From contig NC_135386.1 of NCBI RefSeq assembly GCF_049243985.1, forward strand, positions 10,109,501 to 10,173,500: 64,000 nt of DNA. Direction: 5' to 3'. Both the position numbers and the translations under genes were made by a program. The stretch comes from Paroedura picta. Its lineage: Eukaryota; Chordata; Lepidosauria; Squamata; Gekkonidae. The notes beneath the pieces are model-generated. The model saw only the letters and a program-made list of their open reading frames with translations. It did not search any database and was not told the origin of the DNA. Below, piece by piece: positions 20,066 through 52,178 of the stretch; the first letter of the stretch is position 1; each line of letters begins with the position of its first letter.

Positions 20066-21250
20066 GCCCAGAAAACAGTCTTTGACCTGACGGAAAAGAT
20101 AGGATTATTCTAAAGCAAGAAAGAGAACTCGACATGCACTTTGTCATAACTGGGGTTCAGGAAATTAAACACACCTTTCTACTCTTTCCCCCCACCCGTG
20201 AGAACCCAAATAACGTGGGAAGCAATTAACGCATCAGTTGGTTACTGTTCAAAGACCAATAGTGGTCACTATAATGCAGGATGAGGTGTGGGGGTGGAAA
20301 GATACACATTGTAACCACAATCATTTGACAGAACCAAACTGGTTCTGACATCCCAAGGGTTGCTCTGTAAACCTAGTAGTTTTTGATTTATGTTTGTGGG
20401 CTTATTTGCCGGTGGAGATAAGGAGCTTGAATTCCCCTGTGTCGTGCCAAATTTGGTTTTGCTAAATTTGCGTGGCTTCTCTCTCCTTCATTTGCTTACT
20501 TTTGTGGTGCAGCACGAAAAAGAATGATAGAGGGCAGGAAGTTAGCTCTTATTGGGCTGGGGCAAGTTCAGAAGCCGTTTCGCTTTGGTGTCTCAGATGA
20601 TGAGAGAGATTTAAGAATTTAAGAATTTTCTGTGTTTGGCAGATAGCTGATTCTTATCACCCTGCTGCGTTACATGCAGATAATCCTAAATTCTGCACTG
20701 GATGTATCGGGGGGCAAACGGCTCCTGGGATCAGTTCAGAGCTGATTCGGTGTCCGGTAGCTTTCATTGGCTCAAGCCAGAATTTGGCCCCGTGCGATGT
20801 TTGTTTGCTTTTTAGTGGTTTAACTGAATGACCGGAGCGGGCAACTCATTTAAGTAATGATGAAACCAGAGTTGGGGGAACAATGGCTCTAGCACATATA
20901 AATCATCTCAGAACAGTAGCCATACATACAGCATTAAGGTGGTAGCTTCTAGAAAGCCATTTGCACCGTATTTTAGGTTATCCCTGCTGTGGACCTTTTG
21001 AATGTTCCTTCCCGGAAGCCTCCCCAGAGTTTCTGCTTGCTGCTCAATGAGCGGCTTTACGTTTTCATCCAAACCAACGTGAATAGAGGGAAGTTTGATA
21101 AAGGCAAGGAAGAGCACACCACTAGGGGGCAGGCGGGACTTAAGGAGAAACTAGCAAAGAAGTGTTTCCTCCAGTTTAGGGTTTTTCTTCTGATGCTACA
21201 GGGACCCTACTGTATTTGCGTGGGGATGGGCCAGGCTTCAGCATTCCTGA
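20066..21250. other. Intergenic, nothing recognised
   Basis: No supported gene. The sequence is AT-rich and without a named element that I can support. Confidence 0.35.
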
Positions 21251-21254
21251 TGCC

Positions 21255-21633
21255 GCGACCCTTTAATACAGTTCCTCATGTTGTGGTGACCCCCAACCAT
21301 AAATTTATGCAAGTGTTCACAGAAATTAAACCGAAACGGACCAATGGCATGAAGATCCATTGTTCATGTATATAAATTGGGTTTTTTTCGCCCAGGGTTC
21401 TCAGTTCAGTTCTGCCTCTTGTCCCACCAAGCTACGCAGCCACCCTGGAGCACCTCGTGGGAGACTGCACTGTGCTGGAGGCACAGCTGGAGTGGCTGGT
21501 GGGCGAGCGCAGGCACCTGCAGGAGGAGCAGCGCCCCGCCCCCAGCCAAGCTGCTTGCCCTGCTGCCAGCCCTCTGAAAGGGTCGTTCGACCCCCAAAGG
21601 GGTCCTGACCGCCAGGCTGAGAACCACTGCTCT
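21255..21633. mobile_element. Nonautonomous hAT-like element
   Basis: The interior GTTCCTCATGTTGTGGTGAC and the end GGCTGAGAACCACTG are typical of hAT (Charlie-like) elements. The middle is GC-rich (21400-21600) and has no coding match. The left limit is uncertain. Confidence 0.55.
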
Positions 21634-21637
21634 AAGC

Positions 21638-21773
21638 CAGGGGTAGTCAAGCTTTGGTCCTCCAGATGTCCATGAACTACAATTCCCATGAGCCCCTGCC
21701 AGCAAATGCTGGCAGGGGCTCATGGGAATTGTAGTCCATGGACATCTGGAGGACCGCAGGTTGACTACCCCTG
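21638..21773. mobile_element. Palindromic hAT-type MITE
   Basis: A 136-bp palindrome with CAGGGGTAGTCAAGC and GGTTGACTACCCCTG ends. The flanks CTCTAAGC and CTCTAAGG give an almost perfect 8-bp duplication. It lies directly beside the hAT-like end at 21633. Confidence 0.88.
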
Positions 21774-21919
21774 CTCTAAGGACTTAAACGTATGTACACA
21801 TTGAGATGAACAGAGTACAAATGAAAAACTGCTGAATTAGCACTGAATAGGGATATCTTCTGGCAGTGTCCCCCCCCAGTTCCTTGCAATCCAAGCTTCA
21901 GGAGCACCTGCTTTTTTTC

Positions 21920-22140
21920 AGAAGAAGAGTTGGGTTTTAATACCGCAAAGCGGCTTACATTCGCCTTCCCTTCCACTCTCCAGAACAGACACCCTGTGAG
22001 GTAGGTGAGGCTGGGAGAGTTCTGATAGAACTACTCTGTGAGAACAGCACTATCAGGACTGGGACTACCCCCGAGGTCATTCAGCTGGCTGCATGCAGAG
22101 GAATGGGGAATCTCCACATTAGAGGCCGAGAAATCAAAGG
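21920..22140 (-). mobile_element. Sauria-type SINE, diverged
   Basis: AGAAGAGTTGGGTTTTAATA, GCAAAGCGGCTTACATTCGC, CAGACACCCTGTGAGGTAGG and a weak tRNA-like head near 22100-22140. The pattern matches the full-length copy at 32800-33082. Confidence 0.75.
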
Positions 22141-22796
22141 CAGTCTGGTTCCCAAGCCCCTTCCCAAATCTGAAATGACATTCCTGTTCCCACCCCTATT
22201 GATAGACCCCGACATAAGACTTTAGAATCTGCTGTAATTTCTGTCAATGGTTTCACACGTTAAAGTAGTTGAGGATGTGTATCATTGCTGATTTGTGTGC
22301 ACCGGGCACTACCATTGATGTTCTTGGGGCAGAAAAGCACTCCTCCCGTGCGTTTTAAGTGAAGCACATTCCGTTTCTGAATGACAATTGTGGTCTCTAG
22401 AGCAGGAATAGGCCCCATGCCAGTTGCAAGCCTGTTCTGAGAAGGAGCGAAGAGAAGTTTATGTTGCACTAGTGGGATGCTGTTCAAAGGTGGCACACAG
22501 AGTAGTACCAAGGGGGGGGGGGAATGCTACTCTGAAGTAGCTCTTTAAGTTCTTTCTTCCTGCCTTTGTGGGAGAAGGTGTCTTTTGTAGATAGACAAGA
22601 GAAAACAATTGAAAACAATTAAATACAAGGGTAACTGTACTTTCAGAATAGATTTTGAATTTTCAATTTTCAATTTCGATTTTAACTGGCACAGAAGTCA
22701 GGACTTCCTTTTGAGCAGTTTTTATAGTGCTTTGTGCCATCCCTCCCTCCCTTTTTAAAGATTCATTGGCCACTTTTTCTTGAAAACTGATCCTGA
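22141..22796. other. Intergenic, nothing recognised
   Basis: No supported gene or named repeat. Confidence 0.35.
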
Positions 22797-23092
22797 TCCT
22801 GTGTTTAGCAGGGGGTTGGACTAGATGGCCTGTATGGCCCCTTCCAACTCTATGATTCTAGGATTCTATGATTCTATGAACATTGAGCAGGGGGTTGGAC
22901 TAGATGGCCTGTATGGCCCCTTCCAACTCTATGATTCTATGATTCTATGAACATTGAGCAGGGGGTTGGACTAGATGGCCTGTATGGCCCCTTCCAACTC
23001 TATGATTCTATGATTCTATGAACATTGAGCAGGGGGTTGGACTAGATGGCCTGTATGGCCCCTTTCAACTCTGTGACTCTGTGAAAACAAGT
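22797..23092 (+). repeat. CR1 3' end expanded as a 71-bp tandem repeat
   Basis: The CR1 terminal block (GCAGGGGGTTGGACTAGATG through TTCCAACTCTATGATTC) occurs four times. The linker GAACATTGAGCAGG starts at 22878, 22949 and 23020, exactly 71 bp apart. Only the extreme 3' end of CR1 is involved. Confidence 0.9.
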
Positions 23093-23160
23093 TAGGTGTC
23101 TAAAGGCAGCCTTGGTTTTCCATGAATTTTTACTTCCATTCACTGAGCTATATTCTTGAC

Positions 23161-23274
23161 CAGGGGTAGTCAAAATGCGGCCATACAGATGTCCATGGAC
23201 CACAATTCGCTGGCAGGAGCTCATGGGAATTGTAGTCCATGGACATCTGGGGGGCCGCAGTTTGACTACCCCTG
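23161..23274. mobile_element. Palindromic hAT-type MITE
   Basis: The ends CAGGGGTAGTCAAAATGC and GCAGTTTGACTACCCCTG, with CATGGGAATTGTAGTCC between. No convincing 8-bp duplication flanks it. Confidence 0.82.
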
Positions 23275-23412
23275 TACCATCATATGTTTCTTATTTCAAA
23301 TATTGGCCTGTGTTGTTTAATGTTTTCAGGTTGAGTTTTCATACAGCATAATTGTAGCAGAAAGGTGGGGGCACACAAACATCTACTGATTGCTTGAGAA
23401 TAGCAAGTCTTA

Positions 23413-23497
23413 TGGCTGGGGTAGCCAAACTGAGGCCCCAGGGGCTCATGGGAATTGTAGTTGATGGACATCTGGAGAGCCACAGTTTGGCCACCCA
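23413..23497. repeat. Diverged hAT-type MITE relic
   Basis: GGGGTAGCCAAACTGAGGCC, CATGGGAATTGTAGTTG and CACAGTTTGGCCACCC match the MITE family with the left arm shortened. Confidence 0.6.
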
Positions 23498-23511
23498 AGG
23501 AATTCAATGGA

Positions 23512-23553
23512 GAGAGAGAGAGAGAGAGAGAAAGAAAGAAAGAGAAAGAGATA

Positions 23554-23585
<32 letters not shown>

Positions 23586-23587
23586 AT
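23512..23587 (+). repeat. GA / GAAA microsatellite
   Basis: Pure GA repeats pass into GAAA tetranucleotides over about 75 bp. Confidence 0.95.
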
Positions 23588-23599
23588 CATAAATAGACC

Positions 23600-25052
23600 A
23601 AGTTGTAAGGTTGTATTGAAATTTTATTCCAATAAATGTGGTGTATTCCAAAACAACTAAATACTAAGTCGGTAAGCAAAAACATTTCGAAGTAATGTTC
23701 CAAGAGTCTCTGTCATCGTCAAACAGGCTGCCGGCAGAATCTGGCGTTTTGCAGCTGTTAAAGAATTTTCAAGTGCAAAGCAGTTTATCTGAAGACATGG
23801 ATTTCAACCCGAGAACAGCCCATTCGGCTTAAATTCTCGTAGTGCCTTGGCAATAAATAAATAGAAAATAGATCTTTTATTTCCACCACTGGGAACTTTT
23901 TAAGAATATATACAAAACGCTATACATCTAGTTCCGAAAAAGGACCAGCTATTTCGGGTAAAATATTTGGACTGACGTACGTACAAAATCAAGGTCCCAT
24001 AGGTACAAAGGAAATAAAGCTGGCTACAATGCAACTGTAGACAAGGTCGATTCACAGACGGTGAACGGTCAGTGATTTATTACAGAATGTCCACATTTGA
24101 GTCAGTCGCTCCAGTTATTTCAGAGGGGTGCGCACGTACTGGTTGCCTTTCAATCCTGTGTTTGCAACTTTCTGGATGGACGGCCTCCCATGGCAGGCTG
24201 CTTTCTGAACAAGTTAAATGTCTGCGCCAGGAAGACTGTGATGGGCCCGGCCTCCCTGCCTGGCTTTATTCCAGTGGTGTATTCCAAAGAGGCTCCTCTT
24301 TGATGCTAGGAAAAATATTTTCAGTGGAGCAGGCAGTTAATATTTTCATCTTTGCTCTATGTTGCCCGGATGTGGCGACACGCATCAGCCGTCCCTGGCT
24401 TAGAAAGACAGCCCTGCTTATTTGGTTTCCTTCAAAAATAACCTCTTGCACAGTAGCTTGACTGATCGTTCCTAGGTGAGCAGAAATAGGCTTTGGGTGG
24501 CATCTCTTCATTCCTCATCTTTCGGCCCTCGGCATCGGCGATATTCTTTGAGTTGTCCAGTCCGCAGGCAAGCGTAACTGGAGGAAGTTCGGGGAATGCC
24601 AACACCGACAAGCTCTAGCATAATTTCCTTCCAAGCGGTCCAAGACCAACTTTAGCTCTGCATGTTTGCATTTCCACAAGACTATCGGCTTGCGATTTCT
24701 CTTTCCCACGTTTGCTGTCTGAACGTTCAAAATGGAATGTGGTCTGTTGAGATGTTAGCCCTTTGTCATGTGTGAGAGAGAACCTCAAATCCCCTACCTG
24801 AGAGAGAAGTAACACGGCACTGGGGAATTAAACATAGGGTGCTGGTGAGAGAGAGCATCTTTTGACCACTAAGCATGTCCACAGAATTGGACATAGGAAT
24901 GCCCAAGGAATGTTGGCTTTCTGTCGTGGCCACTGGACTCTTTTGCAATAAGATCTCGTTTTTATGTACGGCAGCAACAAATACCACTTCTCAGGGATTG
25001 CCACGGCACCCTTTCCTGTTACAGATGTGCTAAGAATGGTGGGCCACCATCT
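23600..25052 (-). other. CEMIP: CEMIP 3' UTR (probable)
   Basis: About 1.45 kb of repeat-free sequence lies downstream of the CEMIP stop on the minus strand. Reverse-complement AATAAA signals (TTTATT on the plus strand) occur near 24076, 23876 and 23620. I place the end near the last one, beside the GAAA microsatellite. This is inference; RNA reads would fix it. The MESD and CEMIP 3' ends face each other about 7.6 kb apart. Confidence 0.55.
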
Positions 25053-45505
<20,453 letters not shown>

Positions 45506-45772
45506 CTAAGAGAGAAAAACAAAATTCAAAACTTTTCATTATTGTTTATACCCCTGTATATAGAATCTCTCATATTATGGGTAACTCACTTCCCTCCAGT
45601 CATGGCCACCGAATTCTCCATTTATCCCCAGCCATTTTGGCCTTATCACGCTGGTCCAACTCTTTAAGATTCTGATGCGGATGTTCTAACAGAGGAAGCA
45701 TCTCTCATATTTTCCAGTTGTTTTGGTCTCATCCCTGTCAGGCCTTGTGCCACTACCAAATTGACACCCTCA

Positions 45773-46104
45773 CCCAGCCTTTCTCAACTTTTTTACTGTT
45801 GAGAACCCCCCGAAACATTCTTCGAGAAACCCCAGAAGTGGTGGGATCGTGCAGAATAGGGTTGGGAAGCATCGCTGTGGACACGCCCACCCGGGGCTCC
45901 TCCCCTTCCCACCCCCTCCAGGCCCATCAGTGGCCATGTTGGGAGGGATGGGTGGGTTGAGATCGCTATGCATGGTCATGTCTCCCAATAAATGTTTTTT
46001 AAAAAAATTAAAAAATATATTAAAAGCTAATTAACTCCCACCCCTTTCAGGGCTGTCATGAAACCCCAGGGTTTCATGAAACCCCTGGTTGAGAAAGAGT
46101 GATC
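45773..46104 (-). mobile_element. Nonautonomous hAT-like element (GGGTTTC family)
   Basis: The ends CAGCCTTTCTCAAC and GGTTGAGAAAGAGTG, with GTGGTGGGATCGTGCAGAAT and CCCCAGGGTTTCATGAAACC inside. Confidence 0.78.
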
Positions 46105-46539
46105 TAACCACTGACCACAGTGCTCTCCTTTAAACATTTCCCATTGCTCACTCCTCATACGTCCCCTTCATGTGTACTTCTGTCTTTATTCTGTCTTTTT
46201 CCTCTTCTTTAGGTATCTGTCTTCTTTCCATTTTCCAACCCCCCCTTCCAAACTCCTGTATGGTCCTTTGATGCTTTCTTGATGTTCAGATTTGTGGGCT
46301 CCTATCTCTGGTCCTTTAATGTACTCTACTTAAAAGTCTTAGCAACCTCTCCCCTCACTCCTTTGGAAGTCAGGCAGTTCCTCAAAAACCGCTCAAAAAT
46401 TTTCTATTCTCCTTGTCCATCTGGCACACTGGTTTGGCTAGCGATTTCCAAGAGTTTTCCCCATAAATGTCTGGGTCTTGGTGAAACATTCTCCACCTCA
46501 TCTCTCATAAACTAAATGGCCTGTAAACAATTCCTTTTT

Positions 46540-46792
46540 ACAACGATATAGGCTAGATATCAGGAAAAACTTTTTCACAGTCAGAGTAGTTCAGCAGTGG
46601 GAATAGGCTGCCTAAGGAGGTGGTGAGCTCCCCCTCACTGGCAGTCTTCAAGCAAAGGTTGGATACACACTTTTCTTGGATGCTTTAGGATGCTTAGGGC
46701 TGATCCTGCGTTGAGCAGGGGGTTGGACTAGATGGCCTGTGTGGCCCCTTCCAACTCTATGATTCTGTGATTCTATGATTCTATGATTCTTC
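46540..46792 (+). mobile_element. CR1 LINE 3' end
   Basis: TATAGGCTAGATATCAGGAA, GGAGGTGGTGAGCTCCCCCT, GGGGGTTGGACTAGATGGCC and four ATGATTCT-type terminal repeats. Confidence 0.9.
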
Positions 46793-47566
46793 TTTTCCCA
46801 TTTCTCTTCACTTATTTAAGTTGTAGTATCCTTTTCTCGCTATTTCTGGCTGTCTGTTGTCTTCCTCTCCTCCAACAGTGACCCATGATGTTTCCCTTTT
46901 CTGCTTCCCTTAGAAGCTCTTTCACGGCCCAAGATTCCATTTTCCATCTCATGGCTAACTTGGCCATCTTGTGCAGGAAGTCAGGGAGTCCTGCCAGTAT
47001 CTGAGGTCAATCTTACCAAACTATCCCCTTCCACCCACCACGGCTTAGCCTAGTCAGTATTTTTTCCAAGAATCACAGAAAATGAACCATTTCTTTTTTT
47101 CCCCTTTTCTTTCATCTTTGTCATCGGTTGGACTCACACAGTTTGCAGCAATAAACCTGCACCAAAAAGGAGCTCTGTTTCCCACATTCCCAGGCCTCTG
47201 TGCTGTCCTTTGTAGTAAATTGCCACTGTAGCTACTGGGAACTTACTTGTTCCCAGAACAAATCTCCTGATCTTAGTGCTTGCCTCTTGTATCACCTGGA
47301 CTCACCCGTAACTGATACCCAAGATCTTCAGAGTGTGCTGCAAGCTTTCATCCTCCTCTTCAACCTTGAGCCTTCTAATATCAATTCCCCGCTTTCTTGT
47401 AGTAAGGTTAACAATTTTTTATTTCTCCTCATTAATCTTTGCTCAAAACTCTTTGAATGCTTCTCTGGTTCCTCTTTGAACTTCTCTAGTTCTTTCTCCA
47501 CTCTTGCTAAAAGGTGTACGCCATCTGAGTGACTGACAAATGTAATCCCTTTTCCAGGGCCTAAAG
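46793..47566. other. Presumed CEMIP intron, nothing recognised
   Basis: Pyrimidine-rich, with no supported exon or named repeat on either strand. Confidence 0.35.
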
Positions 47567-47637
47567 CAGGGGTAGTCAAACTGCGGCCCTCCAGATGTCC
47601 ATGGACTACAATTCCCAGGAGCCCCTGCCAGCATTCG
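47567..47637. mobile_element. Half of a palindromic hAT-type MITE
   Basis: CAGGGGTAGTCAAACTGCGG through CCCCTGCCAGCATTCGCT is one arm only; the other arm is absent. Confidence 0.8.
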
Positions 47638-48744
47638 CTTGGAGTCCTCTGATGTTCTGATTTCTCTCTGTTCTCTTTAAGAGTGGATCCAAGCTTAAAA
47701 CACGGAGAGGGGGCTTGTTGCCTGTCTCAAACCACCTCCCAAAGGGATCTTTTGACCCTTCCACCTTTCCACCTGACGTAGGCTGCGGCCCAGTCTGGGC
47801 TTGCTCAATCTCCCCTTCACGCTTCCAGTGTCATGCGCCGCTGTTGCTTTCTAGCCATGCCTTGGAGGACAAGCGCAGGCTAGTTTTCCACTTCAGATAC
47901 ACTGACAGCTGATGGTTTGGCAGGAAGTCAACTCCCCAAGAGAACAGAGATCACAAAAACCCGCCTAAAGCTTCTTCCACCCTTTTTTATGTTGTGCCAG
48001 ATCATGACTTGGCCTGAATGCATGCCGTGGCCTTGGCCAGAAATGCTCCTGAACTCACATGCTACTCACACCTCACCCCAAACAGTGTCTCTAAAGCAAT
48101 GAAAACATCATGAGTCATGTTCACAACCGTGTCCTCAGGAATCAAGGAGTTTTAAGGGGGGGGGGGAACCTTCCTTGCAACTCCAGCAACCTCTTTTTGC
48201 ACTCTTAGTGAATCTTGAAGGGGAGCTCCCCAGGGTGGGGCAAGGAAATTGGATAGGGGTAGCTGGCTGTGCTAGCCCCACCCCTCTGCACCTGGCTTCC
48301 AGGGAGCCTGGAAGGGAGGGCAGGGTCTTGCCCAGGCCTGCTGGAAGGGCGTGCATTCCAACCAAACAATTAACTCAGCTTGATGCTCTGAGCATAATTA
48401 AAGAAGTGTTAGTTGATCAGCTCTATCGTTCAACAACATCTACATCTTGTATCTGGTCTTGAGCCAGGTCCAAGATCCCTACCTTTCTAGTTGGTTCTGT
48501 AACTACCTGTTCTAGCGCACCGTCATTTATCATGTCTAGGAACCTCAAGGAACCCTTGAGGACATGTTTGCCCAGACAATGTGAAGGAAGTTGAACTCAC
48601 CCAGGATCACAACATTAGCTGCTTTAGTCGTCTCCTTGTTTCCGTCTTTCTCTTGAGATCAGCCTCAAGAGTTTGATCTTTGTTAGCGCCTAACAAAGCT
48701 AAACCCTCCCTCCTGGCACCACTTTCTCATCCATACACTGAGAC
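47638..48744. other. Presumed CEMIP intron, nothing recognised
   Basis: No supported exon or named repeat. A G run lies near 48158-48166. Confidence 0.35.
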
Positions 48745-48977
48745 CCCTAATCTCAGTGGAACAGGATTCCTCGGGAGGTGGTGGGTTCTCCATCTTTGGA
48801 AATCTTTAAACAGAGGCTGGAGAGCCATCTGATGGAGAGGCTGATTCTGTGAAGGCTCAAGGGGGTGGCAGGTGACAGGGGATGAGCGATTGGGATGTGA
48901 GTGTCCTGCATAGTGAAGGGGGTTGGACTAGATGACCCAGGAGGTCCCTTCCAACTCTATGATTCTATGATTCTAAT
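48745..48977 (+). mobile_element. CR1 LINE 3' end, another subfamily
   Basis: GGAGGTGGTGGGTTCTCCAT, AAACAGAGGCTGGAGAGCC, GGGGGTTGGACTAGATGACC and CCTTCCAACTCTATGATTC. Confidence 0.85.
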
Positions 48978-49132
48978 GTGTGCCTGGAAATGGACACATT
49001 TCTGAGAAAACTATGACATTCAGGGGTAAGCAGTCATTCATAATTAAAAGGTCAAACTTTCCTGAACATCAGAGCAAGAGATGAACCAAGAGCCAGTTTG
49101 TAAAAGTCCTATTTGCATAACTGAAGCTATAC

Positions 49133-49229
49133 AACGAAGAAGAAAAGGAGGAGGAGAAGGAAAAGGAGTTGTTTTTTTATATTCCACTTTTCACTGCTCA
49201 AAGGAGCCTCAAAGCGGCTTACAATCGCC
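49133..49229 (-). mobile_element. Sauria-type SINE, part before the Gypsy element
   Basis: AAAAGGAGTTGTTTTTTTAT, AAAGGAGCCTCAAAGCGGC and TTACAATCGCC are the 3' portion of the SINE in reverse complement. It resumes at 52582, so the Gypsy element lies inside it. Confidence 0.85.
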
Positions 49230-49262
49230 GAGTACCGGGACTTTGCTGATGTTTTCGCGGAA

Positions 49263-52145
49263 GTGGAGTGCAACCAACTTCCCCCCCACCGTAAGACTGA
49301 CTGTGCAATTGAATTGAAAAAAGGGGAGCCCCTCCCGAAAGCCAAGCTTTACTCAATGAGCCCGCGGGAAATGGCGGAGCTTAGGGAATTTTTGGACAAA
49401 AACTTGGCAAGGGGCTTCATTAGGCCGGCCACCTCGTCCTTGGCGGCCCCGGTTCTCTTTGTAAAGAAAAAAGACGGTTCTCTGCGTTTGTGCACCGACT
49501 ACCGGGGGTTGAACGCAGTCTCCACTTGCAACGCCTACCCACTTCCCCTGATAAAGGACTTATTAGGCCACTTGGGGAAGGCGCGAATCTTCACAAAATT
49601 GGATTTAAGGGAAGCCTATTACCGGGTTCGAATAAAGAAGGGACACGAATATTTAACAGCATTTAACACGCCCCTGGGGCAGTTTGAGTACACCGTAATG
49701 CCGTTCGGCCTCGCCGGCGCTCCGGGCGTGTTCATGAATATGATTAATGAAATTATGCATGATCTATTGTACCAAGGGGTGCTGGTTTATATTGATGATA
49801 TTCTTGTGTATTCAGAAAATGTTGAGAGTCATGCTAACCTGGTCCGTGAGGTGCTCCGCCGCTTGAGGGAGCACCAGTTGTTTGCTAAACTGTCAAAATG
49901 CGAGTTTCACCAAAAGGCGGTAGAGTTTCTGGGCTTCCGTGTCTCCCAGGCTGGGATTGAAATGGACCCGGGCAAAGTGCGGGACCTACTGGCGTGGGAA
50001 CCTCCCCGTACTAGGAGGCAATTGCAAAGTTTCTTAGGGTTCGCTAATTTCTACAGAACCTTTATCCCCAATTTTGCCAAAGTAGCGTTGCCTCTCACTG
50101 ATTTGTTAAAGACCAAACAAGGGGGAAAGACAGCTACCCGTCCAGGGGCTCCGCTCCAGTGGACACCCCCATGCCAGGACGCGTTTGACAGACTTAAATT
50201 GCTGTTCACGTCTGAACCGGTGCTGGCCCATGCTGACCCAACTAAGCAATTCACGGTGCAAGTAGATTCCTCGGATGTGGCAATGGGGGCCGTGATTCTC
50301 CAAGAGGGGGTGGATGGCAAATTACACCCGCTGGCCTATCTTTCTAAGAAATTTTCTGGGGCGGAACGGAACTGGGCCATTTGGGAGAAGGAAGCGGCGG
50401 CAGTCAAATTGGCCCTTTCCACTTGGCGGCATTGGTTAGAGGGCTCCGCTGTGCCGTTTGTGGTCTGGACGGATCATAAAAACCTCCAGGCGCTTAAGCA
50501 GCCCCGCTCGCTTTCGGCAAAACAGATGAGGTGGGCGGAGTTTTTTGCGCGCTTCAACTTCTCCCTTAAACATCTGCCTGGCAAAATGAACTTTCTGGCA
50601 GACGCCTTGTCGCGCCTGCCCCAGTACAACAGCAAACGAGACCCATTGGTGGATACAGTGTTTACCCCCGCCCAACTGGGGATGGCCGCGGTGACGCGTA
50701 GTCACACGAAACCGGTAACACCCATCCCAGGGGGTTGGGTCCAGAAGGAGTTATCACAGGACTTGGAATTTTGCTCTCTCCGCCCCGATCTGACTGAGAA
50801 AGGGGGGCTCTTTTTCAAAGGCGAGCGGCTTTTTGTCCCGGCTGCGGCCAGGGGTAAGGTTTTGAAACTCTGTCACGATGCAAAAACAGCGGGACATTTT
50901 GGGTTTGTGAAAACCCTACACCTGGTCAGGAGACAGTATTGGTGGCCCTCTCTGCGCAGGGATGTGGAGAAGTATGTGCAGGGGTGCCCCACTTGTATCA
51001 CCTCGAAACCTGCTGGGGGTAAAAAGAAGGGACTCTTGCAACCCCAGCCCACTCCCTCTCGGCCCTGGTCCGATGTCACTATGGATTTTATTACGGACTT
51101 ACCCCCCAGCCAAGGGAAGACTGTCATTTGGGTGGTAGTGGATGCTTTTTCTAAACAGGCTCATTTTATCCCGTGCTCGGCTTTACCCACTGCAGCGAAA
51201 TTGGCCTCAATGTTTATAAACCACGTGGTACGTCTGCACGGGATCCCGGCACGTCTCCTGACGGATCGGGGCCCCCAGTTCGTTGCCAAGTTCTGGCGGG
51301 AGCTCCTGAGGCTGTTGGGCATAGAGCAAGCCCTCACTTCAGGCTATCACCCCGAGTCGAATGGCCAGACCGAGAGGGTCAACCAGATTTTGGAACAGTA
51401 CTTGCGCTGCTTCATCAATCATCAGCAAGATGACTGGGTGTCCTTATTGCCACTCGCTGAGTTTGCCTACAACAATGGGGCCCACGCCTCAACGGGAGTA
51501 TCCCCCTTCAAGGTGGTGTATGGGACCGATCTAGTGGCAGCGCCCACTTGGGATCTTTGCTCCACCGAAGCTCCTGACGTTACTAAGTGGGCTGCCTCCA
51601 TCAGTGCTGGATGGCCAGAAATAGTTGCCAGCCTCAAAGAGGCGAAGCTAGCCTATAAAACCCAGGCAGATAAAAAACGGGTGCCTGCACCAGACTGGAA
51701 AGTGGGAGACTTGGCCTATTTGTCCACTAAGAATTTGCGTTGTCAACAGAAATCCAAGAAACTGGGCCCAAAATACGTGGGTCCATTTAAAGTGATTAAA
51801 TTAATCAATGCTGTAACAGTGGAACTTGCTTTACCCAAGACTTATAGGAATGTGCATCCGGTTTTTCATTCCAGCCTGCTGCGGAGAGCTCCTGCCCCGG
51901 ACGAATGGCACCCTCCTCCAGCTACACCGGTACCAATTTACATCGACAAGGACACCCACTACGAAGTGAACCAAATCTTAGACTCTCGTCTGCATAAGGG
52001 TCGCCTCCAGTATTTGGTTGATTGGAAAGATTTTCCCTCTGGAGACAAAGAGTGGGTTGAGGCCGGGAATGTGAAGGCGCCCCGCCTCCTCCGAGCTTTC
52101 CATCGAGCTTTCCCTGAGTGTCCTCGTCCGGTAGATGCCGGCTGA
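49263..52145 (+). CDS. Gypsy chromovirus pol fragment (RT-RNase H-integrase-chromodomain)
   Basis: A 960-codon open frame. Visible marks are: VYIDDILVYSE (RT active site, near residue 175) within a Ty3-type RT; QVDSSDVAMGAVILQE and WTDHKNLQ (RNase H); a HHCC-type region (HDAKTAGHFGF, CPTC), then TMDFITDLPPS and LTDRGPQFVAKFW (integrase core); and HYEVNQILDSRLHKGRLQYL with VDWKDFPSGDKEWVEAGN (chromodomain-like C-terminus). It is an element remnant, not a host gene, although a domesticated role cannot be excluded from sequence alone. Confidence 0.92.
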   Translation: MECNQLPPHRKTDCAIELKKGEPLPKAKLYSMSPREMAELREFLDKNLARGFIRPATSSLAAPVLFVKKKDGSLRLCTDYRGLNAVSTCNAYPLPLIKDLLGHLGKARIFTKLDLREAYYRVRIKKGHEYLTAFNTPLGQFEYTVMPFGLAGAPGVFMNMINEIMHDLLYQGVLVYIDDILVYSENVESHANLVREVLRRLREHQLFAKLSKCEFHQKAVEFLGFRVSQAGIEMDPGKVRDLLAWEPPRTRRQLQSFLGFANFYRTFIPNFAKVALPLTDLLKTKQGGKTATRPGAPLQWTPPCQDAFDRLKLLFTSEPVLAHADPTKQFTVQVDSSDVAMGAVILQEGVDGKLHPLAYLSKKFSGAERNWAIWEKEAAAVKLALSTWRHWLEGSAVPFVVWTDHKNLQALKQPRSLSAKQMRWAEFFARFNFSLKHLPGKMNFLADALSRLPQYNSKRDPLVDTVFTPAQLGMAAVTRSHTKPVTPIPGGWVQKELSQDLEFCSLRPDLTEKGGLFFKGERLFVPAAARGKVLKLCHDAKTAGHFGFVKTLHLVRRQYWWPSLRRDVEKYVQGCPTCITSKPAGGKKKGLLQPQPTPSRPWSDVTMDFITDLPPSQGKTVIWVVVDAFSKQAHFIPCSALPTAAKLASMFINHVVRLHGIPARLLTDRGPQFVAKFWRELLRLLGIEQALTSGYHPESNGQTERVNQILEQYLRCFINHQQDDWVSLLPLAEFAYNNGAHASTGVSPFKVVYGTDLVAAPTWDLCSTEAPDVTKWAASISAGWPEIVASLKEAKLAYKTQADKKRVPAPDWKVGDLAYLSTKNLRCQQKSKKLGPKYVGPFKVIKLINAVTVELALPKTYRNVHPVFHSSLLRRAPAPDEWHPPPATPVPIYIDKDTHYEVNQILDSRLHKGRLQYLVDWKDFPSGDKEWVEAGNVKAPRLLRAFHRAFPECPRPVDAG

Positions 52146-52178
52146 ATGGGGGAGTGAGTTAGTTTTAATGCGGAGGGA

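Noticed and set aside
20908-21375. Plus-strand open frame of 128 codons near 21 kb
   Set aside because: It runs into a hAT-like element and has no recognisable domain; probably chance.
49263-52145. Host gene encoding a 960-residue polymerase/integrase-like protein
   Set aside because: The domain order, adjacent LTR and surrounding SINE halves show a Gypsy element remnant. No intron or host promoter evidence.
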